Shown here: in pieces, positions 29,071 through 40,986 of the stretch | Layout: every line of letters begins with the position of its first letter | How positions within the stretch are numbered: position 1 is the stretch's first letter | NCBI RefSeq assembly: GCF_026898095.1 | Contig: NZ_CP114015.1 | Coordinates: forward strand, 3,658,001 to 3,722,000 | Source: Arthrobacter sp. ATA002 | Lineage (GTDB): Bacteria > Actinomycetota > Actinomycetes > Actinomycetales > Micrococcaceae | Reading direction: 5' to 3' | Length of the DNA stretch: 64,000 nt | Made by a program: the position numbers and the translations under genes | The notes under the pieces: model-generated | The model's database searches: none | What the model was told of the DNA's origin: nothing | What the model saw: the letters and a program-made list of their open reading frames with translations, nothing else

Positions 29071-30836
29071 TTCTTCACGGCCTCCGAAATGGGAATCACT
29101 GGAATCGCTTCGGTCAGAGGGGACGCCATGTTCGATTTCGGCGAACGCAGCCGCAGCCAGTAGAAGTCGTGGCTGCCCAGCGTCAGGGTCACCGAGCCGT
29201 CCGCCCCGAACGCCGGGAACGGAGTTCCGCCGAACGCGTCCCGCAAACCCCTGCCGGCGAATTCCGGCAGACTCACCGTGGCGGAGACCGGGTGCTGGGA
29301 GAGATTGAAGATGCAGAACATCACTTCGCCGACCTCACCCTCGGGATTGTCATCCGGAAGTTCGCGAAGGAACGCCAGGACCGATTCCGCCTCGGTGGGC
29401 ACATTGCGGTAGGAACCAAGGCCAAAGGCAGGGTGCGTCCGGCGGACCATGATCATTTGCCGGATCCAGTGCAGCAGCGAACTGGAACTTGCCAGCTGCG
29501 CTTCCACATTGACGTGGTTGTAGTGGTAGACCAGCGACTGCACCACTGGAAGGTACAGCTTGCCCGGGTCAGCGGTGGAGAACCCGGCGTTGCGGTCCGG
29601 GTTCCACTGCATGGGCGTGCGGGAAGAATCGCGGTCCTCGAGCCAGATGTTGTCCCCCATACCCAGTTCGTCGCCGTAGTACAGGAAGGGACTGCCCGGC
29701 AGCGAGAGCAGCAGCGCGTGGATGAGTTCAATTTCGGACCGTGAGTTGTCCAGCAGCGGAGCAAGCCGGCGCCGGATGCCGATATTGGCCCGCATGCGTG
29801 AATCCGGGGCATACCAGCCGAGCATCGCCTGGCGTTCCTCGTTGGTCACCATCTCCAGCGTCAGCTCGTCGTGGTTGCGCAGGAAGGTTCCCCACTGCGC
29901 GCCCGCGGGAATGCTCGGCGTTTCCTCCATGGTCTGGATGATGGGCGCCGCCTTTTGGTCCCGCAGGGCGTAAAAGAGCCGGGGCATGATCGGAAAGTGG
30001 AAAGCCATGTGGCATTCCGCCCCGGTCTCATCGCCGAAGTACTCCACCACCTCGTGCGGCATCTGGTTGGCCTCTGCCACGATCACCCTGCCGGGGTAAT
30101 TTTCGTCCACCATGGTGCGCAGGTCCTTGAGGAACCGGTGCGTCGCCGGCAGGTTCTCGCAGTTGGTGCCGTCCTCTTCAAAGAGGTAGGGAATGGCGTC
30201 GGCGCGGAACCCGTCGATGCCCTGGTCCAGCCAGAACCGGACGACGTCGAAGATCGCCTCGACCACTTTGGGATTCTCAAAATTGAGGTCCGGCTGGTGG
30301 CTGAAGAACCGGTGCCAGTAGAACTGGCGCCGCACGGGATCGAAGGCCCAGTTCGATTCCTCGGTGTCCACGAAAATGATGCGGGCGTCTTCGTACTTCT
30401 GGTCCGTATCAGACCATACGTAGAAGTCGCCGTAGGGACCGTCCGGGTCGGTGCGGGATTCTTCGAACCAGGGGTGCTTGTCCGAGGTGTGGTTGAGCGG
30501 CAGGTCGATGATGACGCGCACGCCGCGGGCATGGGCCTCGGCCACCAGGCGCTTGAAGTCGCTGATGGTCCCGAATTCATCGAGTACGTCGTAGTAGTCG
30601 GCAATATCGTAGCCGCCGTCGCGCAGCGGGGACTTAAAGAACGGCGGCAGCCAGAGGCAATCCACCCCGAGCCACTGCAAATAGTCCAGCTTGTCGATCA
30701 GGCCCGTGAAATCACCGGATCCGTCTCCGTTGGCATCAGCGAAACCGCGGACGAGCACTTCGTAAAATACTGCTTTGCGGTACCAGTGAGGATCGTTGGT
30801 GAGCCCGGGAGCGTGCAGCTGAAACGGGTTGGGCAC
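29067..30836 (-). CDS. treS: Maltose alpha-D-glucosyltransferase (trehalose synthase) TreS
   Basis: TreS interconverts maltose and trehalose and supplies maltose to maltokinase. It is a GH13 enzyme of 589 residues: [10 protein letters not shown] near the start, [21 protein letters not shown] (nucleophile), VIVAEANQ (acid/base) and [11 protein letters not shown]. The GTG start at 30836 ([11 protein letters not shown]) is chosen because GGAGG lies about 8 bp upstream; the frame stays open further upstream into glgE but without family similarity. It overlaps the glgE stop by one base (TAGTG) and the next gene by ATGA, so the three are translationally coupled. Confidence 0.95.
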   Translation of the reverse strand: MPNPFQLHAPGLTNDPHWYRKAVFYEVLVRGFADANGDGSGDFTGLIDKLDYLQWLGVDCLWLPPFFKSPLRDGGYDIADYYDVLDEFGTISDFKRLVAEAHARGVRVIIDLPLNHTSDKHPWFEESRTDPDGPYGDFYVWSDTDQKYEDARIIFVDTEESNWAFDPVRRQFYWHRFFSHQPDLNFENPKVVEAIFDVVRFWLDQGIDGFRADAIPYLFEEDGTNCENLPATHRFLKDLRTMVDENYPGRVIVAEANQMPHEVVEYFGDETGAECHMAFHFPIMPRLFYALRDQKAAPIIQTMEETPSIPAGAQWGTFLRNHDELTLEMVTNEERQAMLGWYAPDSRMRANIGIRRRLAPLLDNSRSEIELIHALLLSLPGSPFLYYGDELGMGDNIWLEDRDSSRTPMQWNPDRNAGFSTADPGKLYLPVVQSLVYHYNHVNVEAQLASSSSLLHWIRQMIMVRRTHPAFGLGSYRNVPTEAESVLAFLRELPDDNPEGEVGEVMFCIFNLSQHPVSATVSLPEFAGRGLRDAFGGTPFPAFGADGSVTLTLGSHDFYWLRLRSPKSNMASPLTEAIPVIPISEAVKK

Positions 30837-32887
30837 TAGGAGTTCCTCCGAACTGACAGAATGTGGGCGGGCTCGAGATGGGCGTCCAACCGGACGTAGT
30901 TGTGCTCTCCCCAGCGCCAGCTCTGGCCGCTGATGAGATCGTCCACCCAGTAGGTTCCATCCTCGTTGAGGTCCTGCGGGTCCAGATGCAGGGCCGCGAG
31001 ATCCAGCGAAACGGTGCACTCGCGTGCACTGTGCGGGTCCGTATTCACCACAATGATCAGCGTGTCCCTGCTTGACGGGTCCCCGGGCCGCAGCTGCTTG
31101 TGCTTGGAGTACACGACGGTGGCCTCGTCAGTGCTCGAATGCACCGTGAGGTTCTGCAGGTCCCCCAGCGCCGGGTGGGACCGGCGGATCTCATTCAGGC
31201 GGGTGATGTAGGGCGCCAGACTGCGGCCTTCGGCCTCGGCTGCGGCGAAATCACGCTGTTTGTACTCGAACTTCTCGTTGTCGATGTATTCCTCGGCACC
31301 GGGCCGGGCCACGTGCTCGTAGAGCTCATATCCGGCGTAGACCCCCCACAGGGGACTGGCGGTGGAGGCCAGGGCTGCGCGGATCTTGAACGCTCCGGGA
31401 CCGCCGTACTGCAGGAACTCGGTCAGGATGTCGGGGGTGTTGACAAAGAAGTTGGGACGGAAGAAAGCGGCCGTTTCCGATGAGACCTCGGTAAAGTACT
31501 CCTCCAGCTCCCGGCGGGTATTGCGCCAGGTGAAGTAGGTGTAGGACTGCTGGAATCCTGCCATTCCGAGCGCATGCATCACGGCGGGGCGCGTGAATGC
31601 CTCGGCCAGGAAGATCACGTCGGGGTGTTTGTCGTTGACTGACTTAATCAGCCATTCCCAGAACTTCAGGGGCTTGGTGTGCGGATTATCCACCCGGAAA
31701 ATCTTCACCCCGTGCCCGATCCACATCAGCACAACGCGGAGTATCTCCTCGGACAGGCCGGTGTAGTCGTTGTCGAAGTTCAGCGGGTAAATGTCCTGAT
31801 ACTTCTTCGGCGGATTTTCGGCATAGGCAATGGAGCCGTCCACGCGGGTGGTGAACCATTCCGGGTGGCTGCTGACCCAGGGATGGTCCGGCGAGGCCTG
31901 GAGCGCCAGGTCGATCGCGACCTCAAGTTTCAGCTCCCGGGCCGTGTCGACGAAGGCGTCAAAGTCCTCGAAGGTGCCCAGGTCGGGGTGGATGGCGTCA
32001 TGCCCGCCCTCGGACGATCCAATTGCCCACGGCGATCCGGGGTCACCCGGGCCGGCCACCAGGGTGTTGTTGGGACCCTTCCGGTGCGTGGTTCCGATCG
32101 GATGGACCGGCGGGAGATAGATAACGTCGAACCCCATGCGGGCTACCCGCTCCAGGCTGCGCGCCGCCGTGCGGAAAGTTCCGGAAGCCCATTCCCGGGT
32201 CGTCGGGTCCATCACCGCTCCTTCGGACCGGGGAAAGAATTCGTACCAGGAGCCGCGGCCGGCCAATTCACGCTCCACCCGAAGCGGGTAGCGGCTGCTG
32301 CTTGTCACCAGGTCCCGAATCGGATCCCTGTCAAGCACGGCCAGCACGGCATCGGAACTGCCTGCCGCAAACCGGTCTTCCACAGGGAGCCCGGAGTCGG
32401 TGAGGGTTTGCGCGGCGGCGGTGAAGACGGCGGCATCCTCGGCGTTACGCCCGGCGGCCGCGGCCGTGAAGAGGGCGGCTCCTTCCGCGAGCATCAGCTC
32501 CACGTCGACGCAGGCCTGAATCTTCACCTCGGCATTGTGGTGCCAGGTGCCGTACACATCGGCCCAGCCCTCGACGGCGAAACTCCAGTTGCCTGTCGAT
32601 TCCGGCCGGAGCAGGCCTCCCCAGCGGTCCAGTCCGATGCCCACGGGGTGCATGCGGATCCGCTGGACTTCCAGCCCCTCCGGGTCATACAGGACGGCGC
32701 TGGCTCCCACGAGGTCATGGCCTTCGCGGAAGACAGTGGCCCCCACTACGAGGTCTTCGCCCGGAATGGCTTTGGCCGGGATACGGCCGCATTCCACCAC
32801 CGGGGTCACATTCAGGATGGGAATCCGGCCGAACCGGAGTTCCTCGGCGGACAGGGCATTAGATGGCATCGCACTGGAACTGGTCAC
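30836..32887 (-). CDS. glgE: Maltose-1-phosphate maltosyltransferase GlgE
   Basis: GlgE (GH13_3) transfers maltosyl units from maltose-1-phosphate onto alpha-1,4-glucan, the key step of the GlgE pathway. The 683-residue product shows IPILNVTPVVECGRIPAKA at the N-terminal domain, VIYLPPVHPIG, then KIFRVDNPHTKP (nucleophile Asp) and FLAEAFTRP (acid/base Glu), all typical. A GTG at 32887 or an ATG six codons later could start it; no clear ribosome site precedes the GTG, so translation may be leaderless. It is first in a glgE-treS-mak/glgB operon and divergent from glgP. Confidence 0.96.
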   Translation of the reverse strand: MTSSSAMPSNALSAEELRFGRIPILNVTPVVECGRIPAKAIPGEDLVVGATVFREGHDLVGASAVLYDPEGLEVQRIRMHPVGIGLDRWGGLLRPESTGNWSFAVEGWADVYGTWHHNAEVKIQACVDVELMLAEGAALFTAAAAGRNAEDAAVFTAAAQTLTDSGLPVEDRFAAGSSDAVLAVLDRDPIRDLVTSSSRYPLRVERELAGRGSWYEFFPRSEGAVMDPTTREWASGTFRTAARSLERVARMGFDVIYLPPVHPIGTTHRKGPNNTLVAGPGDPGSPWAIGSSEGGHDAIHPDLGTFEDFDAFVDTARELKLEVAIDLALQASPDHPWVSSHPEWFTTRVDGSIAYAENPPKKYQDIYPLNFDNDYTGLSEEILRVVLMWIGHGVKIFRVDNPHTKPLKFWEWLIKSVNDKHPDVIFLAEAFTRPAVMHALGMAGFQQSYTYFTWRNTRRELEEYFTEVSSETAAFFRPNFFVNTPDILTEFLQYGGPGAFKIRAALASTASPLWGVYAGYELYEHVARPGAEEYIDNEKFEYKQRDFAAAEAEGRSLAPYITRLNEIRRSHPALGDLQNLTVHSSTDEATVVYSKHKQLRPGDPSSRDTLIIVVNTDPHSARECTVSLDLAALHLDPQDLNEDGTYWVDDLISGQSWRWGEHNYVRLDAHLEPAHILSVRRNS

Positions 32888-33077
32888 AGACTAGACGTTA
32901 GCGACAATCGGGACAGAATGCTAAGGCAACGTACTTTCCCCGTGTTTTTCCGCAGGTGGCACCGCGTATTGCCCATTTCCCGGAGTGTGCGCCGATGGAT
33001 GCGGACTGGATGTTTTTTGTCCGATTCTTTGGTTCATCCATCCCCTTTGGCACCCGGTTTGCGCTAGCCTAACCGGG

Positions 33078-35701
33078 GTGAAGGCAATTCGAAGGTTTAC
33101 CGTCCGAACAGTCCTCCCCGACACCATTGCGCCGCTGGGTAAGCTGGCCTCCAACCTGCGGTGGTCCTGGCATGAGCCCACCACGCGGCTCTTCGCCGAT
33201 CTGGATCCGGCAGCCTGGGCCGCGAGCGGCCGGGACCCGGTGAAATTCCTCGGGTCCGTAAGCCGCGTCAGCCTGGAACAGATGGCGGCCGATGCCGGAC
33301 TCGTGCAGCGGATCCAGGAACTCGGCGCCGATCTGGATGCCTATCTGGAGGCTCCCCGCTGGTATCAAAGCCTGGGTGAGGACGCGCCGCGGTCGGTGGC
33401 GTATTTCTCTCCGGAGTACGGCATCAGCGCCGTCCTGCCCCAGTATTCCGGCGGTCTGGGCATTCTCGCCGGTGACCATCTTAAGGCTGCCTCTGATCTG
33501 GGCGTCCCGCTAATCGCCGTCGGCCTCCTTTATCAGGCCGGTTACTTCAAGCAGGCACTGTCCCGCGACGGATGGCAGCTGGAGACCTACCCCGTCCTTG
33601 ATCCCAACGGGCTGCCGCTGACGCTGCTGCGGGAAGAAGACGGAACGCCGGCCCGCGTGAGCCTCCCGCTGCCCAACAACCGCCGGCTCTCCGCACAGAT
33701 CTGGCGTGCCGACGTCGGCCGCGTCCCCCTGCTGCTGCTGGATTCGGATGTCATTGGCAACGACGACGCCGCCCGCGGCATCACGGACCGCCTGTACGGC
33801 GGCGGCGGCGACCACCGGCTGCAGCAGGAACTGCTGCTCGGCATGGGCGGGGTGAAGGCGCTGCGCGTGTATGAACGCCTGTCCGGTACCGCCGGCCCCG
33901 AAGTCTTCCACACCAATGAAGGCCACGCCGGATTCCTGGGCGTCGAGCGCATTCGGGAACTCATGGATACCGGCATGGGTTGGGAAGAGGCCCTGACGGT
34001 CAGCCGTTCCAATACCGTCTTCACGACCCACACGCCTGTCCCTGCCGGGATCGACCGCTTTGACCAGGCTCAGATCCGGCATTTCTTCAGTGCCGGGCTG
34101 GCGCAGTCGGTGCCGACGGACAAGGTGCTGGGACTCGGGGCTGAAAGCTATGAGGGCGGGGATCCTTCGAAGTTCAACATGGCGGTGATGGGCCTGCGTT
34201 TGGCACAGCGGGCCAACGGCGTGGCCAAGCTGCACGGGGAAGTGTCCCGCGAAATGTTCTCCGGGCTGTGGCCGGGCTTCGATGTCTCGGAGGTTCCGAT
34301 CACCTCGGTGACAAACGGCGTCCATGTTCCGTCCTGGGTCGATCCGGAAGTGACCAAGCTGGCCAGCGAGAAATTTGGAGTAGCCACCGTCCACGACCGC
34401 GACTGGAGCCGCGCCTACGAAATCAGCGACCAGGACCTGTGGGACCTGCGCCGGCGGCTGCGCTCGAACCTGATCACCGATGTCCGCCGGCGGGTTCGCG
34501 CGGCGTGGCGCAAGCGCGGCGCCACTGATCCTGAGCTGGCCTGGACCGAGAACGTCCTGGATCCGGACGTGCTGACCATCGGGTTTGCCCGGCGCGTGCC
34601 AACCTACAAGCGGCTGACCCTGATGCTGCGCGACCCCGCCCGCCTCAAGGCGCTGCTGCTGCACCCCACCCGGCCGATACAGGTAGTGGTGGCCGGAAAG
34701 TCACATCCGGCCGATGAGCAGGGCAAACGGATGATCCAGGATCTTGTGCGGTTCACCGATGATCCCGAGGTCCGCCACCGGATCGTGTTCCTGCCCAATT
34801 ACGACATCGCCATGGCACGGACGCTGTTCCCCGGCTGTGACGTGTGGCTGAACAATCCGCTGCGCCCGCTGGAGGCTTCCGGAACGTCCGGGATGAAGTC
34901 CGCGATCAACGGCGGCCTGAACCTGTCCGTCCTGGACGGCTGGTGGGACGAGATGTTCGACGGCGACAACGGCTGGGCGATCCCCTCGGCCAACCCCACC
35001 AGGGGCGCGCATACCCGTGAGGTCTACAACCCGGACCAGCGCGATGATCTGGAGGCTGCGGCGCTCTACGACCTTTTGGAGAACGCCGTGACCCCCTGTT
35101 TTACGGAACGGAGCCTCCGGCCGACGCAGGTGCCGCCGGGCCGTCAGCGGCGCTGTCCGACGGGCTGCCAAGCGGGTGGCTGGAGATGGTCAAGCACACA
35201 CTGGCCGATCTTGGGCCCGCAGTCTCCGCGAACCGCATGCTGCGGGAATACGTAAACCGGCTGTACCGGCCGGCCGGGCAGTCGGGCCGGGCAGCCTCCG
35301 CCGACGGTTTCGCGGCGGCTAAGGATCTGGCGGGCTGGATCACCCGCATCCGCGACGGCTGGTCCGGGGTCTCGGTGGAACATGTGGATTCCATCGGCAT
35401 CAGCGATGACCCGCAGATTGGGGACCAGCTCACCGTGCAGGCCTACATTTCGCTGGGGTCCCTCCGCCCGGAGGATGTCCGCGTCGAGGTGGCTTACGGC
35501 AAGGCCCTGGAGAACGACCAGCTCAGCGACCCGCGCAGCGCTGAGCTGGAGCAGACGGAGGACCTGGGGTCCGGACGTCACCTGTTTTCCGGCACGATCG
35601 GCATTGAGCAGGCCGGTCCGTTCGGCTACACCGTTCGCGTGCTCCCGGTGCACTCCGGTTTGGCTTCCAAGGCGGAACTCGGTCTGGTGGCGAACGCCTA
35701 G
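33078..35701 (+). CDS. glgP: Alpha-glucan phosphorylase GlgP (frameshifted)
   Basis: This enzyme releases glucose-1-phosphate from alpha-glucan with PLP as cofactor. GTG 33078 gives VKAIRRFTVRTVLPD, the normal actinobacterial start; an upstream extension in the same frame lacks family similarity. Motifs are LASNLRWSWHEPT, YFSPEYGIS, EVFHTNEGHAGF, TTHTPVPAGIDRF, SVTNGVHVPSW and the PLP-lysine region SGTSGMKSAINGGL. At five C (35092-35096) the frame breaks after LENAVTP; LFYGTEPPADAG follows and the C-terminal domain ends at 35701, giving about 874 residues. A TAGCCT (33065-33070) seven bases before the GTG looks like a -10 box of a leaderless transcript. It is convergent with glgX. Confidence 0.92.
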
Positions 35702-37807
35702 GCGCGGTACAGGCTGACGGAGTTGGCGGGAAGGGAGTCCTTTTCGCCGCCGCGGCGCCGCTCACCCGCGCGTTCCCCGCTCCCGGCAGCCGTGGTCAGG
35801 AGCAGCTCGTAGGAGTGGTCCTCGTCGCGGACGGCACCGGACCGGCGCAGGGCTTCAGCGTCCGGCAGGACAATCTCGGTATCCTTCAGCGATCCGTTGA
35901 GGACGAACAGCCCGTTCAGCTCCCCGGCGGAGGAGCCGACCAGCAGCTGGACCACGCGGGTAGCGGAATCCTGCCATTGATCCTGCGCCATCGGCTGGCC
36001 GTCGGCGTCGAACCACAACAGCGAGGTTCCCTGAGAGTCGGCGGGGAACCGGTACGGCTGCGATGCCAGGAACATGCGGCGCAGCCGCAGCAGGCTCCGG
36101 GTGAAGGTCAGCATCTGCTCCGCCCCGGGGGTCAGGTTCCAATTGATCCAGGTGAGCGGACTGTCCTGGCAGTAGGCGTTGTTGTTCCCCTGCTGGGTCC
36201 GCCCCAGCTCATCACCGGCGGTGATCATCGGCACGCCGAGGGACATCAGCAGGGTGGCCATGATGTTTCGTGCGGTCTGCGCGCGCCGCTGCGTGATGTC
36301 CCGGTCTCCGGTGGGCCCCTCCGCTCCGTGGTTGTAGCTGCGGTTCTCGTTACTCCCGTCCCGGTTGCCTTCTCCGTTGGCCTCATTGTGCTTGTGCTCG
36401 TAGGCAGTCAGGTCCGCCAGCGGAAAACCGTCGTGGGCCGTCACAAAATTGATGGAAGACAGCGTGGTGCGCCCGGACCCGGCGAAAAGGTCGGCGGACC
36501 CGGCCAGCGAGCCGGCAATCCGAGCCACCGAACCGCCTGTGCCGCCGGCAGCCAGGGCCGCCTGGTCCCGCAGCCAAAAGTCCCTGGTGGTGTCCCGGAA
36601 CCGGTCGTTCCAGTCAGCCCATCCGGGGGAAAGTTGCCGGTCTGCCATCCGTCCGGACCGATGTCCCAGGGTTCGGCAATGAGTTTGGTCCCGTTGAGCA
36701 CAGGATCGGCGGCCAGCGCGATAAGGAAGGGGTGGCGCCGGTCGAACCGTCCGTCGGCGCCGCGGCAAAGGGCGGGCGCGAGGTCGAAGCGGAAGCCGTC
36801 CACGCGGTACTCCGAAACCCAGTACCGCAGCGAGTCCAGGGCCATTTGGATCACCCGCGGTTCGCTGAAATCCAGCGTATTGCCGCACCCGGTGGTGTCG
36901 ACGTACCGTCCTTCGGCGTCGTGGCGGTAATACTGTTCGTCGCCCAGCCCGCGCCAGCTCAAGGCAGGCTGGTCTTTTCCCCTTCTGCCGTGTGGTTGAA
37001 GACGACGTCCAGGATGACTTCCAGGCCGGCGTCGTGCAGGGAACGGATCATCGTCTTGACTTCGTCCTGCACTGCCTTGGCGCCGGCTTCCTGCGCTGCA
37101 CGGGTGGCGTAGGCAGCATGCGGGGCGAAGAAACCCAGCGTGTTGTAGCCCCAGTAGTTGGGCAGGCCGAGCTGCCGCAGATGCGCCTCGTCGGCGTGGA
37201 AGTGGATGGGCAGCAGCTGTACTGCGGTCACGCCGAGCCGGCGGAGATAGTCCACCATGGCCGGATGTCCGAAACCGGCATAGGTTCCCCGCAGTTCCGC
37301 CGGGATATCCGGATGCAGCATGGTCTGCCCGCGCACATGGGCTTCATAAATGACGGTGTCACGCCAGGGAATGTGCGGCTGCGGCGATGAGCCCCAGTCG
37401 AAGGACCCGTCCACGTGGACGGAAAAGAACAGCGGCATGCCGCCGGCCGCCGGCACCTCGTCTATGCCCCGCCCGTACGGGTCCAGCAGCAGCTGAAATG
37501 TCCCCGGCTCGCCGGGCAGGGCCTTCCCCCGCGGCCAGAACCCGTAGCGGGCCCCATAGGACAGCCCGGTGACCCGGCCGTGGTGGATTCCGGCCGCTGA
37601 TTCGTCCAGGGCTCCGCTGGCCCAGACTCCCGGAGCCTTCTCGAAGTGGATTTCCACCGCGGGCAGGCCGGGAGCATAGACGGACACGTTGGCTGTTCCC
37701 GGCACCTCGTCGATTCCGGGAACCGCGTTCCGTACGCCCAGGGGGAAGGGCCGGGATACCCGCCGTGCGGCGGCCTGGCCCTGTGGATCACCAATCAGGT
37801 GTGCCAT
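35698..37807 (-). CDS. glgX: Glycogen debranching enzyme GlgX-like (two frameshifts)
   Basis: This GH13 isoamylase/GlgX-type enzyme opens alpha-1,6 branches of glycogen. In order it has an N-terminal carbohydrate-binding region, VIYEAHVRG, DVVFNHTAEG, VDGFRFDLAPAL (nucleophile), KLIAEPWDIGPDGWQ (acid/base) and FVTAHDGFPL, and ends in SVSLYRA. Two breaks interrupt it: after EGEKTSLP near 36958-36964 (next is LSWRGLGDEQYYR) and at five G, 36625-36629 (NFPPGWADWNDRF). Without them the length is about 703 residues, normal for GlgX. It overlaps the glgP stop region by 4 bp on the opposite strand, so the two degradation genes are convergent. Confidence 0.9.
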
Positions 37808-37835
37808 GCTGCCTCTCGGATGACTCCGCCGGAAA

Positions 37836-38837
37836 TCAGGCGGAACGCTGCCGTGATATCTCGTACAGGCTGATGCCTACAGCCATGGAGGCGTTCAGTG
37901 ATTCCATCGCCGAATCAATGGGAATGGAAACGATCTGATCGCAGTTCTCCCGCACCAGCCGGGACAGGCCCTTGCCCTCGGAGCCGACAACAATGCAGAT
38001 CGGGTCCTTGGCCAGAACAGTATTGGGCAGCGACACATCGCCGTCCCCGTCCAGACCCACCACAAAGATGCCCATCTTCTTGAAGGCCTTCAGGGCATTG
38101 TTCAGGTTTCCGGCGCGGGCCACCGGCACGCGGACGGCAGCACCGGCACTGGTCTTCCAGGCGGATGCGGTCATTCCCACGGCACGCCGTTCCGGCACAA
38201 TAACGCCGTGGGCGCTGAACGCGGATGCCGAGCGGATGATTGCTCCGAGGTTGCGCGGGTCGGTGATGCCGTCCAGCGCCACGAACAGCGGCGCGTTGCG
38301 GACGTGGCCTTTTTCCAGGCCTCGAGGGTTTCCTGTGCCAGGTCCATCGGGTCCGCGTAGTCGTACGGCGGGATCTGCAGCACGAGGCCCTGGTGGACAG
38401 CCTCGTTGGTCATCCGGTCCAGCTCGGGCTTGTGCGTTTCCATGACGGGCAGGCCGCGGTCCGCCGCCATCTTCAGGGACTCACGGACACGGTCGTCCAT
38501 GTCGATCCGCACCGCGACGTGCAGCGCCTTGGCGGGGATGCCGGCCCGCAGCGCCTCGACTACCGAGTTGCGGCCGGTAACAACTTCCTCCGCCACCTTG
38601 CCGCGGACATTGGTCCCATTGCGCCCGCCGGCGGCACGGGAATCGCGGGTATCGCCGCCGCGCTTGGCCGCGGAGCGTTCTGCCAGCTGCTTGTTCTTAT
38701 ATGCCTTGTGGTAGGGGCGTTCTTCAGCCTTGGGTGTGGGTCCTTTGCCCTCAAGGGCCTTGCGGCCCAATCCACCGGTGCCCCCGCTGGGGCCCTTTGG
38801 CTTTACGCATTGCGCCGGGACGTCCGTTGTTGGCCAT
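37836..38837 (-). CDS. rlmB: 23S rRNA 2'-O-methyltransferase RlmB-type (TrmH family, two frameshifts)
   Basis: This SpoU/TrmH-family enzyme methylates a ribose 2'-OH in 23S rRNA (G2251 in the E. coli family member). A basic, low-complexity N-terminal tail ([16 protein letters not shown]) leads to [15 protein letters not shown], then the knotted SAM domain: [32 protein letters not shown] and [15 protein letters not shown]. The frame breaks near GGGG 38789-38792 and at five T (38310-38314); the continuations join family sequence on both sides. ATG 38837 is the start. The total is about 333 residues. It sits upstream of glgX in the same direction but 28 bp apart, with cysS further upstream, as often seen in actinobacteria. 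Confidence 0.9.
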
Positions 38838-38981
38838 CGATTACACCTTAAACCTAGAAGAAAGCATTACTTCTAGTTTACGCAGGCTCCCGGGCGTCCG
38901 CTGTCCACGCCCGCAAGTGTACTCCCACGGCAAAATTCCGTCCGAAACCGCGCCGATCACCGCCGCACTGTTCCGCGGCCG

Positions 38982-40433
38982 TCAGCTTTCGGCCAGGCTC
39001 CAGCGGGCGCCGTCGGGCGTGTCCTCCACCGCGATGCCGGCCTGGGCCAGCGCATCACGGATGGCGTCGGCCCGAGCCCAGTCTTTCGCGGCGCGGGCAT
39101 CGAGCCGCTGCTGCAGCTGCCGCTGGACGAGGGTGTCCAGGGCCCGGTGTTCAGGTCCGGCGGAGCCTTTGGGCTGCTGCACCGCGTCCAGTCCCAGCGC
39201 CTGCGTCATAGCGAGCACCGAGTGAAGGGCCTCCCGGACCGCTTCGGGGTCGCCCTTGCCAGGGCAGTGTTGCCGGCGCGGACGGTGTCATGCAGTACGG
39301 CCAGCGCCTGGGGCACGTTGAGGTCGTCGTCCATTGCCTCGGCGAAGGCTGCCGGCATCGATGAGCTGCTCACCACGAAGCCCTGGCCGCCGGTGCCGTA
39401 GACCTTCCCCGTGCCTTGCCGATGAATCCGTCAATGCGTTCGACGGCGGCTGCGGCTTCCTGCAGGGAGGTGGGACGGTAGTCCAGCACCGAACGGTAGT
39501 GTGCCTGGCCCAGGTAGTAACGCACCACCCGCGGCGGAGCTTCGGCCAGCATTTCCGACGGACTGACCGTGTTGCCGATCGACTTGGACATCTTCTCGCC
39601 TTCGAAGGTGACCATGCCGTTGTGCATCCAGAAGTTGGCGAAACCGTCACCGGCGGCCTGCGACTGGGCCATCTCGTTTTCGTGGTGCGGGAAGCGCAGG
39701 TCCAGGCCGCCGCCGTGGATGTCGAACTGCGGGCCGAGGTATTTGGTGACCATGGCCGAGCATTCCAGGTGCCAGCCGGGCCGGCCCCTGCCCCAGGGGC
39801 TGTCCCAGGCGGCGCTCCGGGCTCGCCGTCCTTGTGGCCCTTCCACAGCGCGAAGTCGCGCGGATCGTGCTTGCCCCGGGGGCCGGCGTCGGGCGCTGCC
39901 TGCATGTCGTCAATGTTCTGCCGCGTCAGTGAACCGTATTTGTCCCAGGAACGGACGTCGAAGTAGACGTCCCCGGAGTCGTCCAGTGCGGGATAGGCAT
40001 GGCCGGCTTCGATCAGCCGGGCGATCAGCGCGTGCATTTCCGGAATATGGCCGGTGGCGCGGGGCTCATAGGTGGGCCGCTGAACGCCCAGGGTGTCGTA
40101 AGCCTTGGCGAACTCCTGTTCAAACCGGTAGGCCAGCGCCCACCACTGTTCATCGGGCACGACGTCGGCACTTGGTTCGGCGCCCACGGAGTCGGCGGAC
40201 TTGGCCAGGATCTTGTCGTCAATGTCGGTGACGTTGCGGACCGTGGTGACCCGGTAGCCGCGGAACTGCAGCCACCGGGTGAGCTGGTCGAACACAATGG
40301 CGGAACGGATGTGTCCCACGTGCGGCCTGCCCTGCACAGTGGCGCCGCAGTAGTACAGACTCACCTCGCCCGGTTTGAGGGGAACGAAGTCGCGGACCTG
40401 CGCAGTTGCGGTGTCATAGAATCTCAAGCTCAC
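38982..40433 (-). CDS. cysS: Cysteinyl-tRNA synthetase (three frameshifts)
   Basis: CysS charges tRNA-Cys. Class I signatures are [18 protein letters not shown] (HIGH region plus a Zn-binding Cys), LECSAMV and [11 protein letters not shown] (further Zn ligands) and EKMSKSIGN (KMSKS loop); a C-terminal helical domain ends at [13 protein letters not shown]. The reading frame breaks three times: near 39817-39823 (joins to [15 protein letters not shown]), at four C (39407-39410, joins to [10 protein letters not shown]), and near 39254-39262 (joins to [13 protein letters not shown]). Each join needs one inserted base. The length of about 483 residues is normal. The gene is essential in nearly all bacteria, a strong argument that the breaks are sequencing errors. 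Confidence 0.93.
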
Positions 40434-40467
40434 CGCTCTAGGCTATCGCTTGGCGGCGCCTGCGGGC

Positions 40468-40983
40468 TCAACTGCCGGGCGGCAGCGGGTTTTGCACCTG
40501 CACGACGACGGCGGTGGCGACCGCGGCGATTCCCTCGCCGCGTCCGGTGAAGCCCAGCCCGTCGGTGGTCGTAGCCGAAATGCTCACCGGGGCCCCGGCC
40601 GCTCCGCTGAGGATGGCTTCGGCCTCGGCACGGCGGGGAGCGAATTTGGGCCGGTTACCGATCAGCTGCACCGCCACATTCCCGATCTCGAATCCGGCAC
40701 CGCGCACGATCCGGGCCGCTTCCTCCAGCAGGGAGAGTCCGGAAGCGCCGGCATACTCGGGCCTGTCAGTGCCAAAATGTGTTCCGAGGTCGCCAAGTCC
40801 CGCGGCGGAGAACAGGGCATCCGCTGCTGCATGGGCCACCGGATCCCCGTCGGAGTGGCCGGCCAGGCCGCGTTCGCCGTCCCACAACAGCCCGGCAACC
40901 CACAGCGGGCGGGGAGCCTCATCCGGAGCGAAGGCGTGCACGTCAACACCAATACCGGTGCGGGGAAGGTTCATTGCAGGCAC
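40468..40983 (-). CDS. ispF: 2-C-methyl-D-erythritol 2,4-cyclodiphosphate synthase IspF
   Basis: IspF forms the cyclodiphosphate of the MEP isoprenoid pathway. It has GIGVDVHAF and [11 protein letters not shown] (metal-binding Asp/His), GDLGTHFG, and the C-terminal [17 protein letters not shown] signature. At 171 residues it is full length. It starts 3 bp after the ispD stop, so the two MEP-pathway genes are one unit. Confidence 0.96.
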   Translation of the reverse strand: MPAMNLPRTGIGVDVHAFAPDEAPRPLWVAGLLWDGERGLAGHSDGDPVAHAAADALFSAAGLGDLGTHFGTDRPEYAGASGLSLLEEAARIVRGAGFEIGNVAVQLIGNRPKFAPRRAEAEAILSGAAGAPVSISATTTDGLGFTGRGEGIAAVATAVVVQVQNPLPPGS

Positions 40984-40986
40984 TGG

